Below, piece by piece: positions 28,271 through 38,348 of a stretch of 38,686 nt of DNA (positions are counted from its first letter, which is position 1; the number at the start of each line of letters is the position of its first letter). The stretch comes from Acidimicrobiales bacterium (GTDB lineage: Bacteria; Actinomycetota; Acidimicrobiia; Acidimicrobiales; SHLQ01), in NCBI GenBank assembly GCA_004282895.1, contig SHLQ01000008.1, positions 1-38,686 on the forward strand. The letters are read 5' to 3'. Position numbers and translations under genes: made by a program. The notes beneath the pieces are model-generated. The model saw only the letters and a list, made by a program, of their open reading frames with translations, searched no databases and was not told the DNA's origin.

Positions 28271-30301
28271 CTACGGCGCGGTGACCCGTTCGCGGCGGAA
28301 GCGCACGGACACTCCCTCGAGTGGTGGGCCATCGAGTTCCCGGGCGTACTGATGTCCTGCGTAGACCGACGTTGCGATGGTGCCGGGCGCCAAGGCGTCG
28401 CCAATGCGCGCGATGGCAATCTTTCCGTTCAGCGAGTGGAACAGCGCATCGTTCGGCGTCCGAGATGTGACCATGACCACCGCAGCTGAATCCACCCTGC
28501 GTTCACGTTCGGTGTAGATGCATTCAAGAATCGCGGAATCGTCGCTGATCGACGCGAGAGACACCCCGGTTTCGACCGAGATGCCGAGGTTCAGGACGCG
28601 TTGTTGAATCCGATGTTGCTCCTCCGTGTGGGTGGTCCATGTGGACACCTCGTTCGCTGGCGTCGCAAGCGTGACGTCGAGACCTACGGACCTGAGCTTC
28701 TCCGCCAGCACACCTCCGAGGTAGTAATGATCGTCGTCGTACACGACCACCGGACCGTCCGGCATCGTGCCGCTCATGATGTCGTCGGGTGTGAAGACGT
28801 TGGGACCGTCCCAACCGGGCACCGGATCCTCGAGCCATCGACCCGTGCCGTCCCGGCGCCAGGTGGCACCCGTAGCGATGACCACTCGGTCGGCTCCGAA
28901 CTCGAGGATCTGTTCCTCGTCGACGAGGCTGTCGAGGAAGTACTCGACGTTGTCCATCTTGTCGATCTGCGTAACCCGCCAGTCGCGAACGCGGCTGTAC
29001 TCGGCCAGCCCGGGTAGCGACGACTCCCGAGAGACGCGCCCGCCCAACACCTTCCGTGCCTCGGTGAGGGTGACGGCATACCCGCGCTGCCCGAGAGCGG
29101 TTGCCGCCTCGAGACCAGCCGGGCCGCTGCCGACGACGAGAACCGACGAATCCGACCCCTTCGGTGCAATTCGTTCGGGATGCCAACCTTTGCGCCACTC
29201 CTCCCCCATCGTCGGGTTCTGCGTGCAACGAATGGGCGTTCCGGTCTGATCACCCGAATAGCAGATGTTGCAACCGATACATTCACGAATGTCGTCTTCT
29301 CGACCCTCGGAGATCTTCTGGGGAAGAAACGGATCGGCGATGGATGGTCGAGCTGCACCGATGAGGTCGACAACACCCTGACGGACGAGTCGCAGCATTG
29401 TTTCCGGCGACGTGAACCGACCGACACTGACAACGGGCTTGTCGGTCACTTCCTTGACCCAGCGCATCGTCGCCTCGAGCCCGGCCTCCTTCACGAACCG
29501 GGATGTTCCCATCTCGTAGCTGTAGTCATGCACGGTGACGTCCCACAGGTCAGGTAGGTCGCCGAGCATCTCCATGATCTTGCGGGGTTCCGCCGTGTCC
29601 TGGTCGTCATCCGGCCCGCCATCACTGGCCGAGAACCGCACCGCGACCGCACACGAATCTCCGACGGCCGCCTTCGTCTCGATGATCAGCTCACGAAGCA
29701 GACGCGTTCGATTCTCGAGCGAACCGCCGTACTCATCCGGGCGTTGATTGGATGGAAGAAGGAACTGGCGCAGCAGGTACCAGTGCGACGCATAGACGTA
29801 GACGATGTCGAAGCCCGCCTCTTTCGAGCGCAACGCGGCCTCGAGATGCCACCGCTTGAGGTGGTCGATGTCCGCGATGTCCATCGCCTTGGTTTGCACG
29901 GGATCCCAGACGCCGGCGGGTCGGCTGTACGGGCCGATCGGCGCCTCACGGGAGTAGTGGTTGGCGCTGGCCGCTCCGCCGTGCCAGAGCTCGATTCCGG
30001 CGAGAGCGCCGTGAGCGTGCACCTTCTCGGTCATGAGACGGAGCGCCCGAACGTCCTCGTCGTCCCAGATCGATGAGGACGGGTACGGGTCGTCGTCGGA
30101 GGATGGGTGGATCGAACAGTACTCCGTGCATACGGCGCCCCATCCGCCCTCAGCCTTGACCTCGCGCAAGGCCGCCAGTGTCTGCGGCCGCCGATACCCG
30201 ATGCCCGTGCAATGGGGGACCTGGTAGAAGCGGTTCGGGGCCGTGACCGGACCGATCCGCACTGGTTCGAACATCACGTCGAATCGCGGATCACGGACCA
30301 T
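28271..30301 (-). CDS. Trimethylamine/dimethylamine dehydrogenase-like FMN/4Fe-4S/FAD oxidoreductase
   Basis: OYE-like barrel (NRFYQVPHCTGIG...), cluster CIGCNICYSGDQTGTPIRCTQNP, Rossmann VLVVGSGPAGLEAATALGQRG. Confidence 0.9.
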   Translation of the reverse strand: MVRDPRFDVMFEPVRIGPVTAPNRFYQVPHCTGIGYRRPQTLAALREVKAEGGWGAVCTEYCSIHPSSDDDPYPSSSIWDDEDVRALRLMTEKVHAHGALAGIELWHGGAASANHYSREAPIGPYSRPAGVWDPVQTKAMDIADIDHLKRWHLEAALRSKEAGFDIVYVYASHWYLLRQFLLPSNQRPDEYGGSLENRTRLLRELIIETKAAVGDSCAVAVRFSASDGGPDDDQDTAEPRKIMEMLGDLPDLWDVTVHDYSYEMGTSRFVKEAGLEATMRWVKEVTDKPVVSVGRFTSPETMLRLVRQGVVDLIGAARPSIADPFLPQKISEGREDDIRECIGCNICYSGDQTGTPIRCTQNPTMGEEWRKGWHPERIAPKGSDSSVLVVGSGPAGLEAATALGQRGYAVTLTEARKVLGGRVSRESSLPGLAEYSRVRDWRVTQIDKMDNVEYFLDSLVDEEQILEFGADRVVIATGATWRRDGTGRWLEDPVPGWDGPNVFTPDDIMSGTMPDGPVVVYDDDHYYLGGVLAEKLRSVGLDVTLATPANEVSTWTTHTEEQHRIQQRVLNLGISVETGVSLASISDDSAILECIYTERERRVDSAAVVMVTSRTPNDALFHSLNGKIAIARIGDALAPGTIATSVYAGHQYARELDGPPLEGVSVRFRRERVTAP

Positions 30302-30454
30302 CGGTCAGCCTCTCGAGTTCGTGTCTAGGAACACATCAGTCATGGAGTCTCAGATTGTCACGAAGTCGACGCCCATGCCTTAGCCGCCAGTCGGACGACG
30401 GTCTCGTCGTCGGTGTGGTGCGTGAGGTGACCAACTCCGGGCGCACGGCGCATA

Positions 30455-31324
30455 ATGGGCGACGTGATCTCGCCGCTACGAACACTCGACGTCGAATCCA
30501 CCGACAACGTGGTGTTGAAGCTGCATCACCTGGGTGGGTCCGGGCCGCCGCTCATCATCTGCCACGCAACCGGCTTCAATGGCATGGCCTACGGCCCAAT
30601 GGCGCGCTACCTGACCGGCGACTTCGACATCTGGGCGGTCGATTTCCGCGGTCATGGTGCTTCGAACGCACCGGCGTCCGGCGATTTCGCGTGGTCGGGA
30701 ATGGCCGCAGACCTTCTGGCCTGCATCGAGGCGATCGGCGCCGGTCCGGTTTTTGCCATTGGCCACTCGATGGGTGGTGCCACGATTCTGCATGCGTCGA
30801 TCATCGACCCCACCGCCGTCCGGGCCGCGTACGTATTCGAGCCGATCGTGGTGCCAAAGGGCGTCGATATGGGTGGGGAGAGTCCGTTGAGCACGGGCGC
30901 ACGTCGCCGACGGGCGGTGTTCGGGTCACGAGCCGAGGCCGTGGCCAGCTACGGGTCACGCCCGCCCCTCAACCAGCTGCACGCCGACGCGTTGGAAGCG
31001 TATGTGGAGTACGGATTCCACGACACGGACGACGGGCAGGTCGAGCTGGCCTGTTCACCCGAGCACGAAGCGCTCACGTTCGAAACCGAGGACAAGATCA
31101 CGGTCGATCGGTTGGAAGGGTCCACCCTGCCGGTCATGGTTGCTGCTGGCGCAACCGAGGATGACTACTCGCCCGCGGACATGGCGATCCACCTGGCCGA
31201 GTCGTACGCTCACGCCGTGCTCGCACGCCACGATGAGTTGGGCCACTTCGGGCCTCTCGAAGCACCCGACTCCATCGCCCGCGAGGCGAAGCAGTGGTTC
31301 GATCAACAGGACGGCACCACGTGA
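30455..31324 (+). CDS. Alpha/beta hydrolase
   Basis: LIICHATGFNGMAYGPMARYL, FAIGHSMGGATIL nucleophile elbow. Confidence 0.88.
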   Translation: MGDVISPLRTLDVESTDNVVLKLHHLGGSGPPLIICHATGFNGMAYGPMARYLTGDFDIWAVDFRGHGASNAPASGDFAWSGMAADLLACIEAIGAGPVFAIGHSMGGATILHASIIDPTAVRAAYVFEPIVVPKGVDMGGESPLSTGARRRRAVFGSRAEAVASYGSRPPLNQLHADALEAYVEYGFHDTDDGQVELACSPEHEALTFETEDKITVDRLEGSTLPVMVAAGATEDDYSPADMAIHLAESYAHAVLARHDELGHFGPLEAPDSIAREAKQWFDQQDGTT

Positions 31325-31352
31325 ACGCCGAAGCGAAACGAACGCAAGCCGG

Positions 31353-32216
31353 CTACGCGGGCGTGACGTTCCTCAAGTATTCGGCAGATTCCACGTAGGC
31401 CCGCTCGATTCCGCGAGTGATGGATCGGCTGTGGTTGTAGCGAAGCTTCGACGGGTCATTGAACTTCGCGTGCGGGTCGAGACCCGTTGGCAGAACGTGA
31501 ATCGTCACCCCTTCGGGAAGGTTCTCCATGTCTCGATGAAAACGATGCCGGCGCGAAATCTCGAATGCCACAAACGCAACGTCCCACGCATTGCGGGGTA
31601 CCCGAAGTGGCGCGTCGATATTGCCGACGTGCAGGACGTAGATCGTGGTTGCACCCAGCTCCAGCGCACGAGAGATCGGGATCGAGTTGACTACACCACC
31701 GTCGATGAAGTGACGGCCATCGACCTCCACCGGAGGCAGCAAACCCGGCACGGCGCACGAGCTCAGCAGCGCATCGATGAGCGAACCGGAGTCGAACCAC
31801 CACTCAGATGACGTCTCCACACATGCAGCTGAGCACTGGAACGGAACCTCGAGTTCCTCGAAGGTGGAGCAGGGAAGCCAGTCGATCAGCAGCTTGCGCA
31901 TCGAGTGATTGGTATGGAGGTGTGTCCGGTGGCGAACAACGTTGGCCATCCGACTGAATGCTCCCTCTCGAAGCACGCCGGATTGTGTCAGTTCCTCCCA
32001 CATACCGACCAGTTTCAGCGCCATCTGGTCGAGCGGCCCGGAGGCGATGATCGCCCCGTTGATAGACCCAATCGATGTTCCGACAACCATGTCGGGGTGA
32101 ATCTCGGCTTCCGCCAGTGCCTTGACCATGCCGACCTCGGCCGCGCCGCGCAATCCACCGCCACCAAGAACGAACGCAACCGTGCCCAGCGGATCGGAAG
32201 AAGGAGATGACCCCAT
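31353..32216 (-). CDS. Patatin-like phospholipase (RssA-like)
   Basis: FVLGGGGLRGAAEVGMVKALAEAEIHPDMVVGTSIGSINGAI and FIDGGVVNSIPI catalytic dyad motifs. Confidence 0.93.
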   Translation of the reverse strand: MGSSPSSDPLGTVAFVLGGGGLRGAAEVGMVKALAEAEIHPDMVVGTSIGSINGAIIASGPLDQMALKLVGMWEELTQSGVLREGAFSRMANVVRHRTHLHTNHSMRKLLIDWLPCSTFEELEVPFQCSAACVETSSEWWFDSGSLIDALLSSCAVPGLLPPVEVDGRHFIDGGVVNSIPISRALELGATTIYVLHVGNIDAPLRVPRNAWDVAFVAFEISRRHRFHRDMENLPEGVTIHVLPTGLDPHAKFNDPSKLRYNHSRSITRGIERAYVESAEYLRNVTPA

Positions 32217-32310
32217 TCCTCGGACACTAGCCAGAGGCTGATCGATCGGGCATCACCTAGGGTTGAATCGTCGGTCGAGTGACCACACCGAACAACGGAT
32301 GGGGGGCTGA

Positions 32311-33354
32311 GTGAACAAGAGCTCCGGCACATGGGTTCCGCCCCGGTGGGCCCGAGTCGCAATCGTCACACCGATCGTGTTTGTTGTCTCGGGTCTGGTC
32401 GCACTCCTTTCACCGGTCCTGCACCTGGTCCTCGCGATCATTGATCTCGTGGACCGCAAGGAGTGGCGGTTCTCTCGACTCGGCGGTCTTGGTATCGCAC
32501 TGTGTGTCACCGAGTTCTTCGGGCTCATCGCGGTATTCCTTCTGTGGGTGGGTTTCGGCTTCGGCTGGAAGGTTCGATCGCCTCGGTCACAGCGGATCCA
32601 CAACCACATCTTCGGGTTGTGGTTGGAGTTGGTCACTCGTGCGCTCCGGTTCTACCTCGGATTCCAGTTCACACTGCCGATGACGGAGCGCATCCATGGC
32701 CCGATCCTCACGTTCGCTCGACATGCCGGCCCGGGTGATGCCTTTCTGTTGGCGAGGACCGTTATCCGGGATTACAAACGACAACTGCGAATACTCGGCA
32801 CCAACAAACTCCTGTGGGATCCGTTCCTCCATCACATGCTGCTGCGTCTGCCGACACACTTCCTCGAGCGACGCGGCAGCGACGGCACGTCGGAGCTCGA
32901 AGCGATCGCCAACCTGTGCGCAACGATGGACGATGACAGTGTCACCATCATCTTCCCCGAAGGAGGCAACTGGACGCCTCGACGATGGACCAACGCAATC
33001 GAATCGCTGCACGCCCGTGGCCATCACCGAGCCGAGCTCGCCGAGGGAATGGAGAACGTTCTGCCACCGCGTACCGCTGGCGCGCTCGCCGCCGTACGGG
33101 CTCGGGACGATATGACACTGGTCTTCGTGGCTCATGCGGGCCTCGGTGATCTGCATTCGTTACAAGCCATCTGGCAGAACGTGCCGCTCCGGCGAAACGT
33201 ACAGGCAACGTACTGGTCGGTTTCCGCGGCCGAAATCCCAACCGACCGAGCCGAGTTCGGCGATTGGCTTTTCACCCATTGGGCCACGATCGACGCGTGG
33301 ATCGCGGAGACTCGGCCGACGGTCGTGGAGACCGAAGGCGATTTCTCGGACTAG
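32311..33354 (+). CDS. 1-acyl-glycerol-3-phosphate acyltransferase-like protein
   Basis: N-terminal TMs; FARHAGPGDAFLLAR (Hx4D) and IIFPEGGNWTPRR (FPEG). Confidence 0.85.
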   Translation: MNKSSGTWVPPRWARVAIVTPIVFVVSGLVALLSPVLHLVLAIIDLVDRKEWRFSRLGGLGIALCVTEFFGLIAVFLLWVGFGFGWKVRSPRSQRIHNHIFGLWLELVTRALRFYLGFQFTLPMTERIHGPILTFARHAGPGDAFLLARTVIRDYKRQLRILGTNKLLWDPFLHHMLLRLPTHFLERRGSDGTSELEAIANLCATMDDDSVTIIFPEGGNWTPRRWTNAIESLHARGHHRAELAEGMENVLPPRTAGALAAVRARDDMTLVFVAHAGLGDLHSLQAIWQNVPLRRNVQATYWSVSAAEIPTDRAEFGDWLFTHWATIDAWIAETRPTVVETEGDFSD

Positions 33355-33806
33355 AGCCCTGGCTTGAAGATCATCAGGTAGAGCATGACCAGAAGCAGGA
33401 CGGTAATGGTGATGCCGCCAATCATCACCTTCTGTTCGGCGGCTGAATCGCCGTCGGCCCACTTCCGCTCGCTCGGAAGAACTATCGCGTGCAGGACACC
33501 GTTCATTGCGATCCAGACGACCGCGGCGGCCATCAGCCACCCCTGACTCATCTTGAACACGCTGTCCGACATACCGGCCAGACCGAACCCCAGAAGCCCC
33601 GTCACGATAAGCGCCGGTGCGTAGATGCGCCGACCGTTGGCGGCAATGAATCCGAGCAGCTTCGACTGATTCGCCGAGTCCAGCGACTTCGACTGCTCGC
33701 TGAGGAACGGATGTGCAAATGCGGGCGCAAACGCGGCCATGGCGGTCAGGATGTGGAGAATCAGGACGATGTTGTATCCGGTGTCTCCAACGGCGGCGAT
33801 CATCAT
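33351..33806 (-). CDS. Integral membrane protein of unknown function (DUF2269-like)
   Basis: Four predicted TM segments, LHILTAMAAFAPAFAHP. Confidence 0.65.
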   Translation of the reverse strand: MMIAAVGDTGYNIVLILHILTAMAAFAPAFAHPFLSEQSKSLDSANQSKLLGFIAANGRRIYAPALIVTGLLGFGLAGMSDSVFKMSQGWLMAAAVVWIAMNGVLHAIVLPSERKWADGDSAAEQKVMIGGITITVLLLVMLYLMIFKPGL

Positions 33807-33845
33807 GTCGTCAATCCTAGTTACGGCTCACCAATGGGCAAGCCC

Positions 33846-34871
33846 CTACGCATCGAGGTGGTGCGAGAGCCGTTCCATCAAGACGTCGCCCGATTCGGGA
33901 GTGACGTCGAGATGGGTCACCACCCGCACCCGGCGCTCGCCGAACGCGCCAACCTGGATGTCGTCTGCGGCGAGCGCTCGTGCCAGTTCCGCCGCCGCCG
34001 GCGCCTCCGCGGCCATGTCGAAGATGACAATGTTCGTCGCTACCGGAAGGACACGTTCCACCAGGCTGAGATCAGCAATACGTGCCCCCAAATCCGCGGC
34101 GAGTGCATGATCGTCGGCCAGACGGTCCACATGGTGCTCCAGGGCATACAGGCACATGGACGCAACAATTCCCGATTGGCGCATCGCGCCGCCCATTCGC
34201 TGCTTCACTCGCCACGCCTGGGCGATGAACTCGTTCGAACCGGCTAGAACCGCACCAACGGGAGCACCCAATCCCTTGGTGAAGTCGATCCAGACGGTGT
34301 CGTAACCATCTGCGTGGTCTGCCGCGGACACTTCGGTTTTGACGGCGGCGTTCATGAGCCGAGCGCCATCCATGTGTGTCGCAAGACCGGCCTCCTTCGC
34401 GACCGCGGACACCGCCCGCAACCGCTCCAGCGGCCAGATCGACCCACCACCCATGTTGGCGGTCTGCTCGACGCACACCAGAGCACTCTTCGGTGCGTAG
34501 CGCGACGCGGGTCGAATCGCGGTTCGCAGCTGGTCCTCGTCAAAGATGCCGTACTGACCGTCCATCGCATTGATCATGACGCCGCTGAGCGCGGACGGTC
34601 CCCCCGCCTCGAAGTTGACGACATGACTGGACCTCTCGCAGATGACTTCGTCACCAGGACGGGTGTGCACATTGATGGCGATCTCATTGCACATTGTCCC
34701 CGATGGCAGAAAGACCGCCGCCTCTTTCCCAAGCAGTGATGCGACGCGGGAACACAGTTCTGTCGTGGTCGGATCCTCATCCTTCTGTTCATCACCCACC
34801 CCGCAATCCAGCACGACCTGACGCATCTCCGGAGTCGGCTTCGTCTTGGTGTCGGAATAGAAGTCGTACAT
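33846..34871 (-). CDS. Low-specificity threonine aldolase / beta-eliminating lyase family
   Basis: MYDFYSDTKTKPTPEMRQVV...DEDPTTTELCSRVASLLGKEAAVFLPSGTMCNEIAI...IDFTKGLGAPVGAVLAGS (PLP Lys). Confidence 0.92.
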   Translation of the reverse strand: MYDFYSDTKTKPTPEMRQVVLDCGVGDEQKDEDPTTTELCSRVASLLGKEAAVFLPSGTMCNEIAINVHTRPGDEVICERSSHVVNFEAGGPSALSGVMINAMDGQYGIFDEDQLRTAIRPASRYAPKSALVCVEQTANMGGGSIWPLERLRAVSAVAKEAGLATHMDGARLMNAAVKTEVSAADHADGYDTVWIDFTKGLGAPVGAVLAGSNEFIAQAWRVKQRMGGAMRQSGIVASMCLYALEHHVDRLADDHALAADLGARIADLSLVERVLPVATNIVIFDMAAEAPAAAELARALAADDIQVGAFGERRVRVVTHLDVTPESGDVLMERLSHHLDA

Positions 34872-34975
34872 ACGCCAATCCTCCTCGCTCTCGTCGGGTT
34901 CGGCCCAATCGTCGTCGCGCACGTCGCATTCTCGGCATCTCGACACCATGCCGCCCGCTCGGGCAGAATGACCCG

Positions 34976-35677
34976 ATGACCAGCGCAGGACATTCGTCGG
35001 ACGAACACCACCAAGGCCACGAACATGGTCACGGCCACGAGCATGATCAGGGCATCACCGGGATGCTTCGGTATCTGCGCCACGCCCCGAAGATGTGGCG
35101 GTCGGAGGTCAATGATGCCGTCGTCGCCAGGCTGGCCCCGACCTCGCATGAGACGGCGCTCGACATCGGTGCAGGAATCGGTGCGGGAACCATGGCCGCG
35201 GTGAAGTCGGGCTCTCGTGTGGTCGCGGTGGAACCTACGCCGTACATGCGACGCATTCTTCAGCTGCGATGTGTGCTGGCGCGCGTTGGGGATCGGGTGC
35301 GCATTGTTGATGGCACCGCCGAGGCGACAACCCTCGATGCGGACACGATCGATGCCGGCTGGGCGGTCAACACCATGCATCACTGGACCAACCTCGACGC
35401 GGGGGTCGCCGAACTTGCCCGCGTGATCGCTCCCGGCGGCCGCGTGCTCCTCGTTGATGAAGACTTTGAAGACCCAACCCATCCCGACTTCGAGAGCTTT
35501 GGCTCCAAACGGGCCGATGACCACAGCCACCACTTCCCCACGGTCGATCCAAAGGTTGTCGAGGCCGCGATGAAACACGCCGGGATGACCGTGACGTTCG
35601 CCGGGCACGACTCGATCGCGGGCCGTCCGAGCATCGTTGTCGAGGCTTCACACGGGTCCGACCAGGCCTCGGCATAG
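34976..35677 (+). CDS. Class I SAM-dependent methyltransferase with His-rich N-terminus
   Basis: MTSAGHSSDEHHQGHEHGHGHEHDQGITGML...TALDIGAGIGAGTMAAVKSGSRVVAVEPT. Confidence 0.85.
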   Translation: MTSAGHSSDEHHQGHEHGHGHEHDQGITGMLRYLRHAPKMWRSEVNDAVVARLAPTSHETALDIGAGIGAGTMAAVKSGSRVVAVEPTPYMRRILQLRCVLARVGDRVRIVDGTAEATTLDADTIDAGWAVNTMHHWTNLDAGVAELARVIAPGGRVLLVDEDFEDPTHPDFESFGSKRADDHSHHFPTVDPKVVEAAMKHAGMTVTFAGHDSIAGRPSIVVEASHGSDQASA

Positions 35678-35754
35678 TCCGCCTCGGCAGCGCCGCACAT
35701 TTCAGGACCAAGGTCCCGAATTCCGTTCGGTGCCTCTCGCTAACGTCCATCATT

Positions 35755-37473
35755 GTGACGGAACCGAAGAAGATCATCATCGTGGGAGGCGTGGCCGGAG
35801 GTGCGAGCGTCGCTGCGCGGGCCCGGCGACTGTCCGAGAACGCGCACATCATTGTCGTGGAACGAGGAAGCTTCGTCTCCTACGCCAACTGCGGGCTTCC
35901 CTTCCACATCAGCGGCGAGATCGAGAAACGCGAGAGCCTGCTCGTCCAGACACCTGAGGGGTTGAAGAACCGCTTCAACCTCGACGTCCGCACGTTGTCC
36001 GATGCCCTCAGCATCGATCGCGAGAACAAGCAGGTAGAGATTCGCAACCTCGTCACCGACGAGGTCTACACCGAGTCGTACGACGACCTCGTGTTGGCCC
36101 CCGGCGCCAACGTTCTTCAACCTCCGATCCCCGGACTCGGTCGTGACGGGCACTTCGCGCTGCGATGGATCCCCGACATGGACGCCATCATCAACTGGAA
36201 CAACTCGGTCAAGCCGAGACACGCAACGGTGGTCGGTGCCGGGTTCATCGGGTTGGAGATGGTGGAGCAGCTCACCCAGATCGGCATGTCGGTCACGGTC
36301 GTGGAAGCGGCGCCGCAGGTTTTGGGGGTCCTCGACGAGGACATGGCCTTCTGGGTGCAGCGACAGCTGGACGACCATGGCATCGACGTTCGGGTCGACA
36401 GCAAGGTGGTCGGGTTCGAGGAACCATCCGCCGACGAAAATGCCGCGGCGTCGACGGTCGTGCTGGCCGATGGCTCTCGCATTCCGTCCGACCTGGTCAT
36501 TCTGAGCATCGGCGTGAAGCCGGAGGTCGACCTCGCTCGTGACTGCGGCCTCGATGTTGGTGACTTGGGTGGCATCAGGGTGAATCAGCACATGCGCACC
36601 TCTGATCCCCACATTTGGGCCGTCGGCGACGCGATCGAGGTGCGCAACCCCGTCACCCAGGACTGGTCCTTGATTCCTCTGGCGGGGCCCGCCAATCGTC
36701 AAGGCCGCATCGCCGCCGACAACGTCATGGGCCGGGCATCTCGTTATCGCGGAACGTGGGGAACATCGGTCGTGCGGGTGTTCGACCTCACCGTGGCGTC
36801 CACCGGCCTCAACGAGCGGCAGCTCAATCAGGCCGGCATTTCGTTCGACACGGTGCATGCCCATCCGCTCTCCCACGTCGGCTACTACCCGGGCGCCGAG
36901 CTCCTCGACATGAAGCTGGTGTTCTGCGCAGAGGACGGAACCATCTACGGGGCGCAGGTGGTCGGAGACGAATCCGCGGCGCGACGACTCGACGTGCTCG
37001 CCACCGCGATCCAAGGTGGTCTGTCGGTCGACGACGTTGCGCAACTGGAGCTGTGTTACGCCCCGGCCTACGGCGGACCGAAAGACGCCGTGAACCTTGT
37101 GGCGATGGCCGCTCGCAACGTGGTCATGAACGACGTCGACATCGCCCAATGGCATGAGGTCGATCACCTTGGCGACGATGAGGTACTGATCGACGTCCGA
37201 AGTTCCGAGGAACGATCGGCCAGCAGCATTCCGGGCTCGATACACATCCCGCTCGACGAGTTGCGTGGCCGCCTTGAAGAACTCGATCGGCGGAAACGGT
37301 TCATCGTGCACTGCTTCTCGGGACAACGCTCCTACTTCGCGTCCCGGATGCTCCGGCTGCACGATTTCGAGGTCCGCAATCTGACAGGCGGCATCCGGAC
37401 CTGGCAGTCAGCCCACCCGGATCGTGAGCGGCACAAGCCCGCGGCCGAACACATCAGCGGCCTGGCGAAGTAG
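35755..37473 (+). CDS. CoA-disulfide reductase-like FAD/NAD oxidoreductase with C-terminal rhodanese domain
   Basis: KKIIIVGGVAGGASVAARARR, VSYANCGLPFHISGEI (single active Cys), C-terminal LIDVRSSEERSASSIPGSIHIPLDEL...FIVHCFSGQRSYFASRML. Confidence 0.93.
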   Translation: MTEPKKIIIVGGVAGGASVAARARRLSENAHIIVVERGSFVSYANCGLPFHISGEIEKRESLLVQTPEGLKNRFNLDVRTLSDALSIDRENKQVEIRNLVTDEVYTESYDDLVLAPGANVLQPPIPGLGRDGHFALRWIPDMDAIINWNNSVKPRHATVVGAGFIGLEMVEQLTQIGMSVTVVEAAPQVLGVLDEDMAFWVQRQLDDHGIDVRVDSKVVGFEEPSADENAAASTVVLADGSRIPSDLVILSIGVKPEVDLARDCGLDVGDLGGIRVNQHMRTSDPHIWAVGDAIEVRNPVTQDWSLIPLAGPANRQGRIAADNVMGRASRYRGTWGTSVVRVFDLTVASTGLNERQLNQAGISFDTVHAHPLSHVGYYPGAELLDMKLVFCAEDGTIYGAQVVGDESAARRLDVLATAIQGGLSVDDVAQLELCYAPAYGGPKDAVNLVAMAARNVVMNDVDIAQWHEVDHLGDDEVLIDVRSSEERSASSIPGSIHIPLDELRGRLEELDRRKRFIVHCFSGQRSYFASRMLRLHDFEVRNLTGGIRTWQSAHPDRERHKPAAEHISGLAK

Positions 37474-37544
37474 CCGGCCCGTCAGTCGGCCCCCCGCTAC
37501 GCTGATGGCCGGCCGCCACGGCCGTGGCACGGAGGCAAAGGTTC

Positions 37545-38291
37545 ATGCAACGTTTCGGTTCGTCATCGCGCGACTGGGATGAGCTCGCATCGATGGACCC
37601 GCTCTGGGCGGTCCTGACGCTGAATGACAAACGTGGCAATCGCTGGGACATCGAGGAGTTCTGGGAGACCGGCCGCGATCAGGTTGATGCAACCATGGGG
37701 CTCCTCGAGCGCCTCGGCTGGAATGGTGCGCGAGAGCTGGCGGTGGACTTCGGGTGTGGCGTCGGCCGAATGAGCCGTGCACTTTCTCCGTATTTCGATC
37801 GCACGGTGGGAGTGGATATCTCGAACAAGATGGTCGAGCTCGCTCGTGACCTGAATGCTGGTGTATCCGGCCTGGAGTTCGAGCGGATCGATGGGGCGAC
37901 CATCGATGCGATCCAATCGGGGACCGTCGACATGGTCCACACCATTCTCGTGCTGCAGCACCTCCCGAACGCGACGCAGGCGATCGGGTATCTCCACGAA
38001 TTCGAGCGCATACTGCGACCCGGCGGCGTCCTGGTATTCGACATCATCACGGAGACTCGGTGGACCTACCGACTCCGGGCTCGTCGTCGTCTCTACCGCA
38101 TCCTCCGCGTCGCTGGCGTGGCTCCCGAGCGACTGCACGCCAAGGGCCTCACGTCCATGACCATGACCAGCGTCCCTGTGCAAGACGTCGACGACTTCAT
38201 TCGAGAATCTGGTCTGGAAGTACTGCTGATCGATGACCAGCAGAAGGGCTCTTTTTCGAAGCGGTTCTATTACCTCCGCAAACCTGGCTGA
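37545..38291 (+). CDS. Class I SAM-dependent methyltransferase
   Basis: LAVDFGCGVGRMSRALSPYFDRTVGVDISNKMVELAR...HTILVLQHLPN...ILRPGGVLVFDI. Confidence 0.88.
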   Translation: MQRFGSSSRDWDELASMDPLWAVLTLNDKRGNRWDIEEFWETGRDQVDATMGLLERLGWNGARELAVDFGCGVGRMSRALSPYFDRTVGVDISNKMVELARDLNAGVSGLEFERIDGATIDAIQSGTVDMVHTILVLQHLPNATQAIGYLHEFERILRPGGVLVFDIITETRWTYRLRARRRLYRILRVAGVAPERLHAKGLTSMTMTSVPVQDVDDFIRESGLEVLLIDDQQKGSFSKRFYYLRKPG

Positions 38292-38348
38292 GGGGTTGCC
38301 CGCACGCGCCCGAGACATGTCGTTCCCGACCGTGTGCAACACTGCGGA

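Noticed and set aside
35740-37362. 540-aa minus-strand ORF antisense to the CoADR-rhodanese gene
   Set aside because: Sense strand has complete FAD/NAD, active Cys and rhodanese motifs; the long antisense ORF follows from codon bias.
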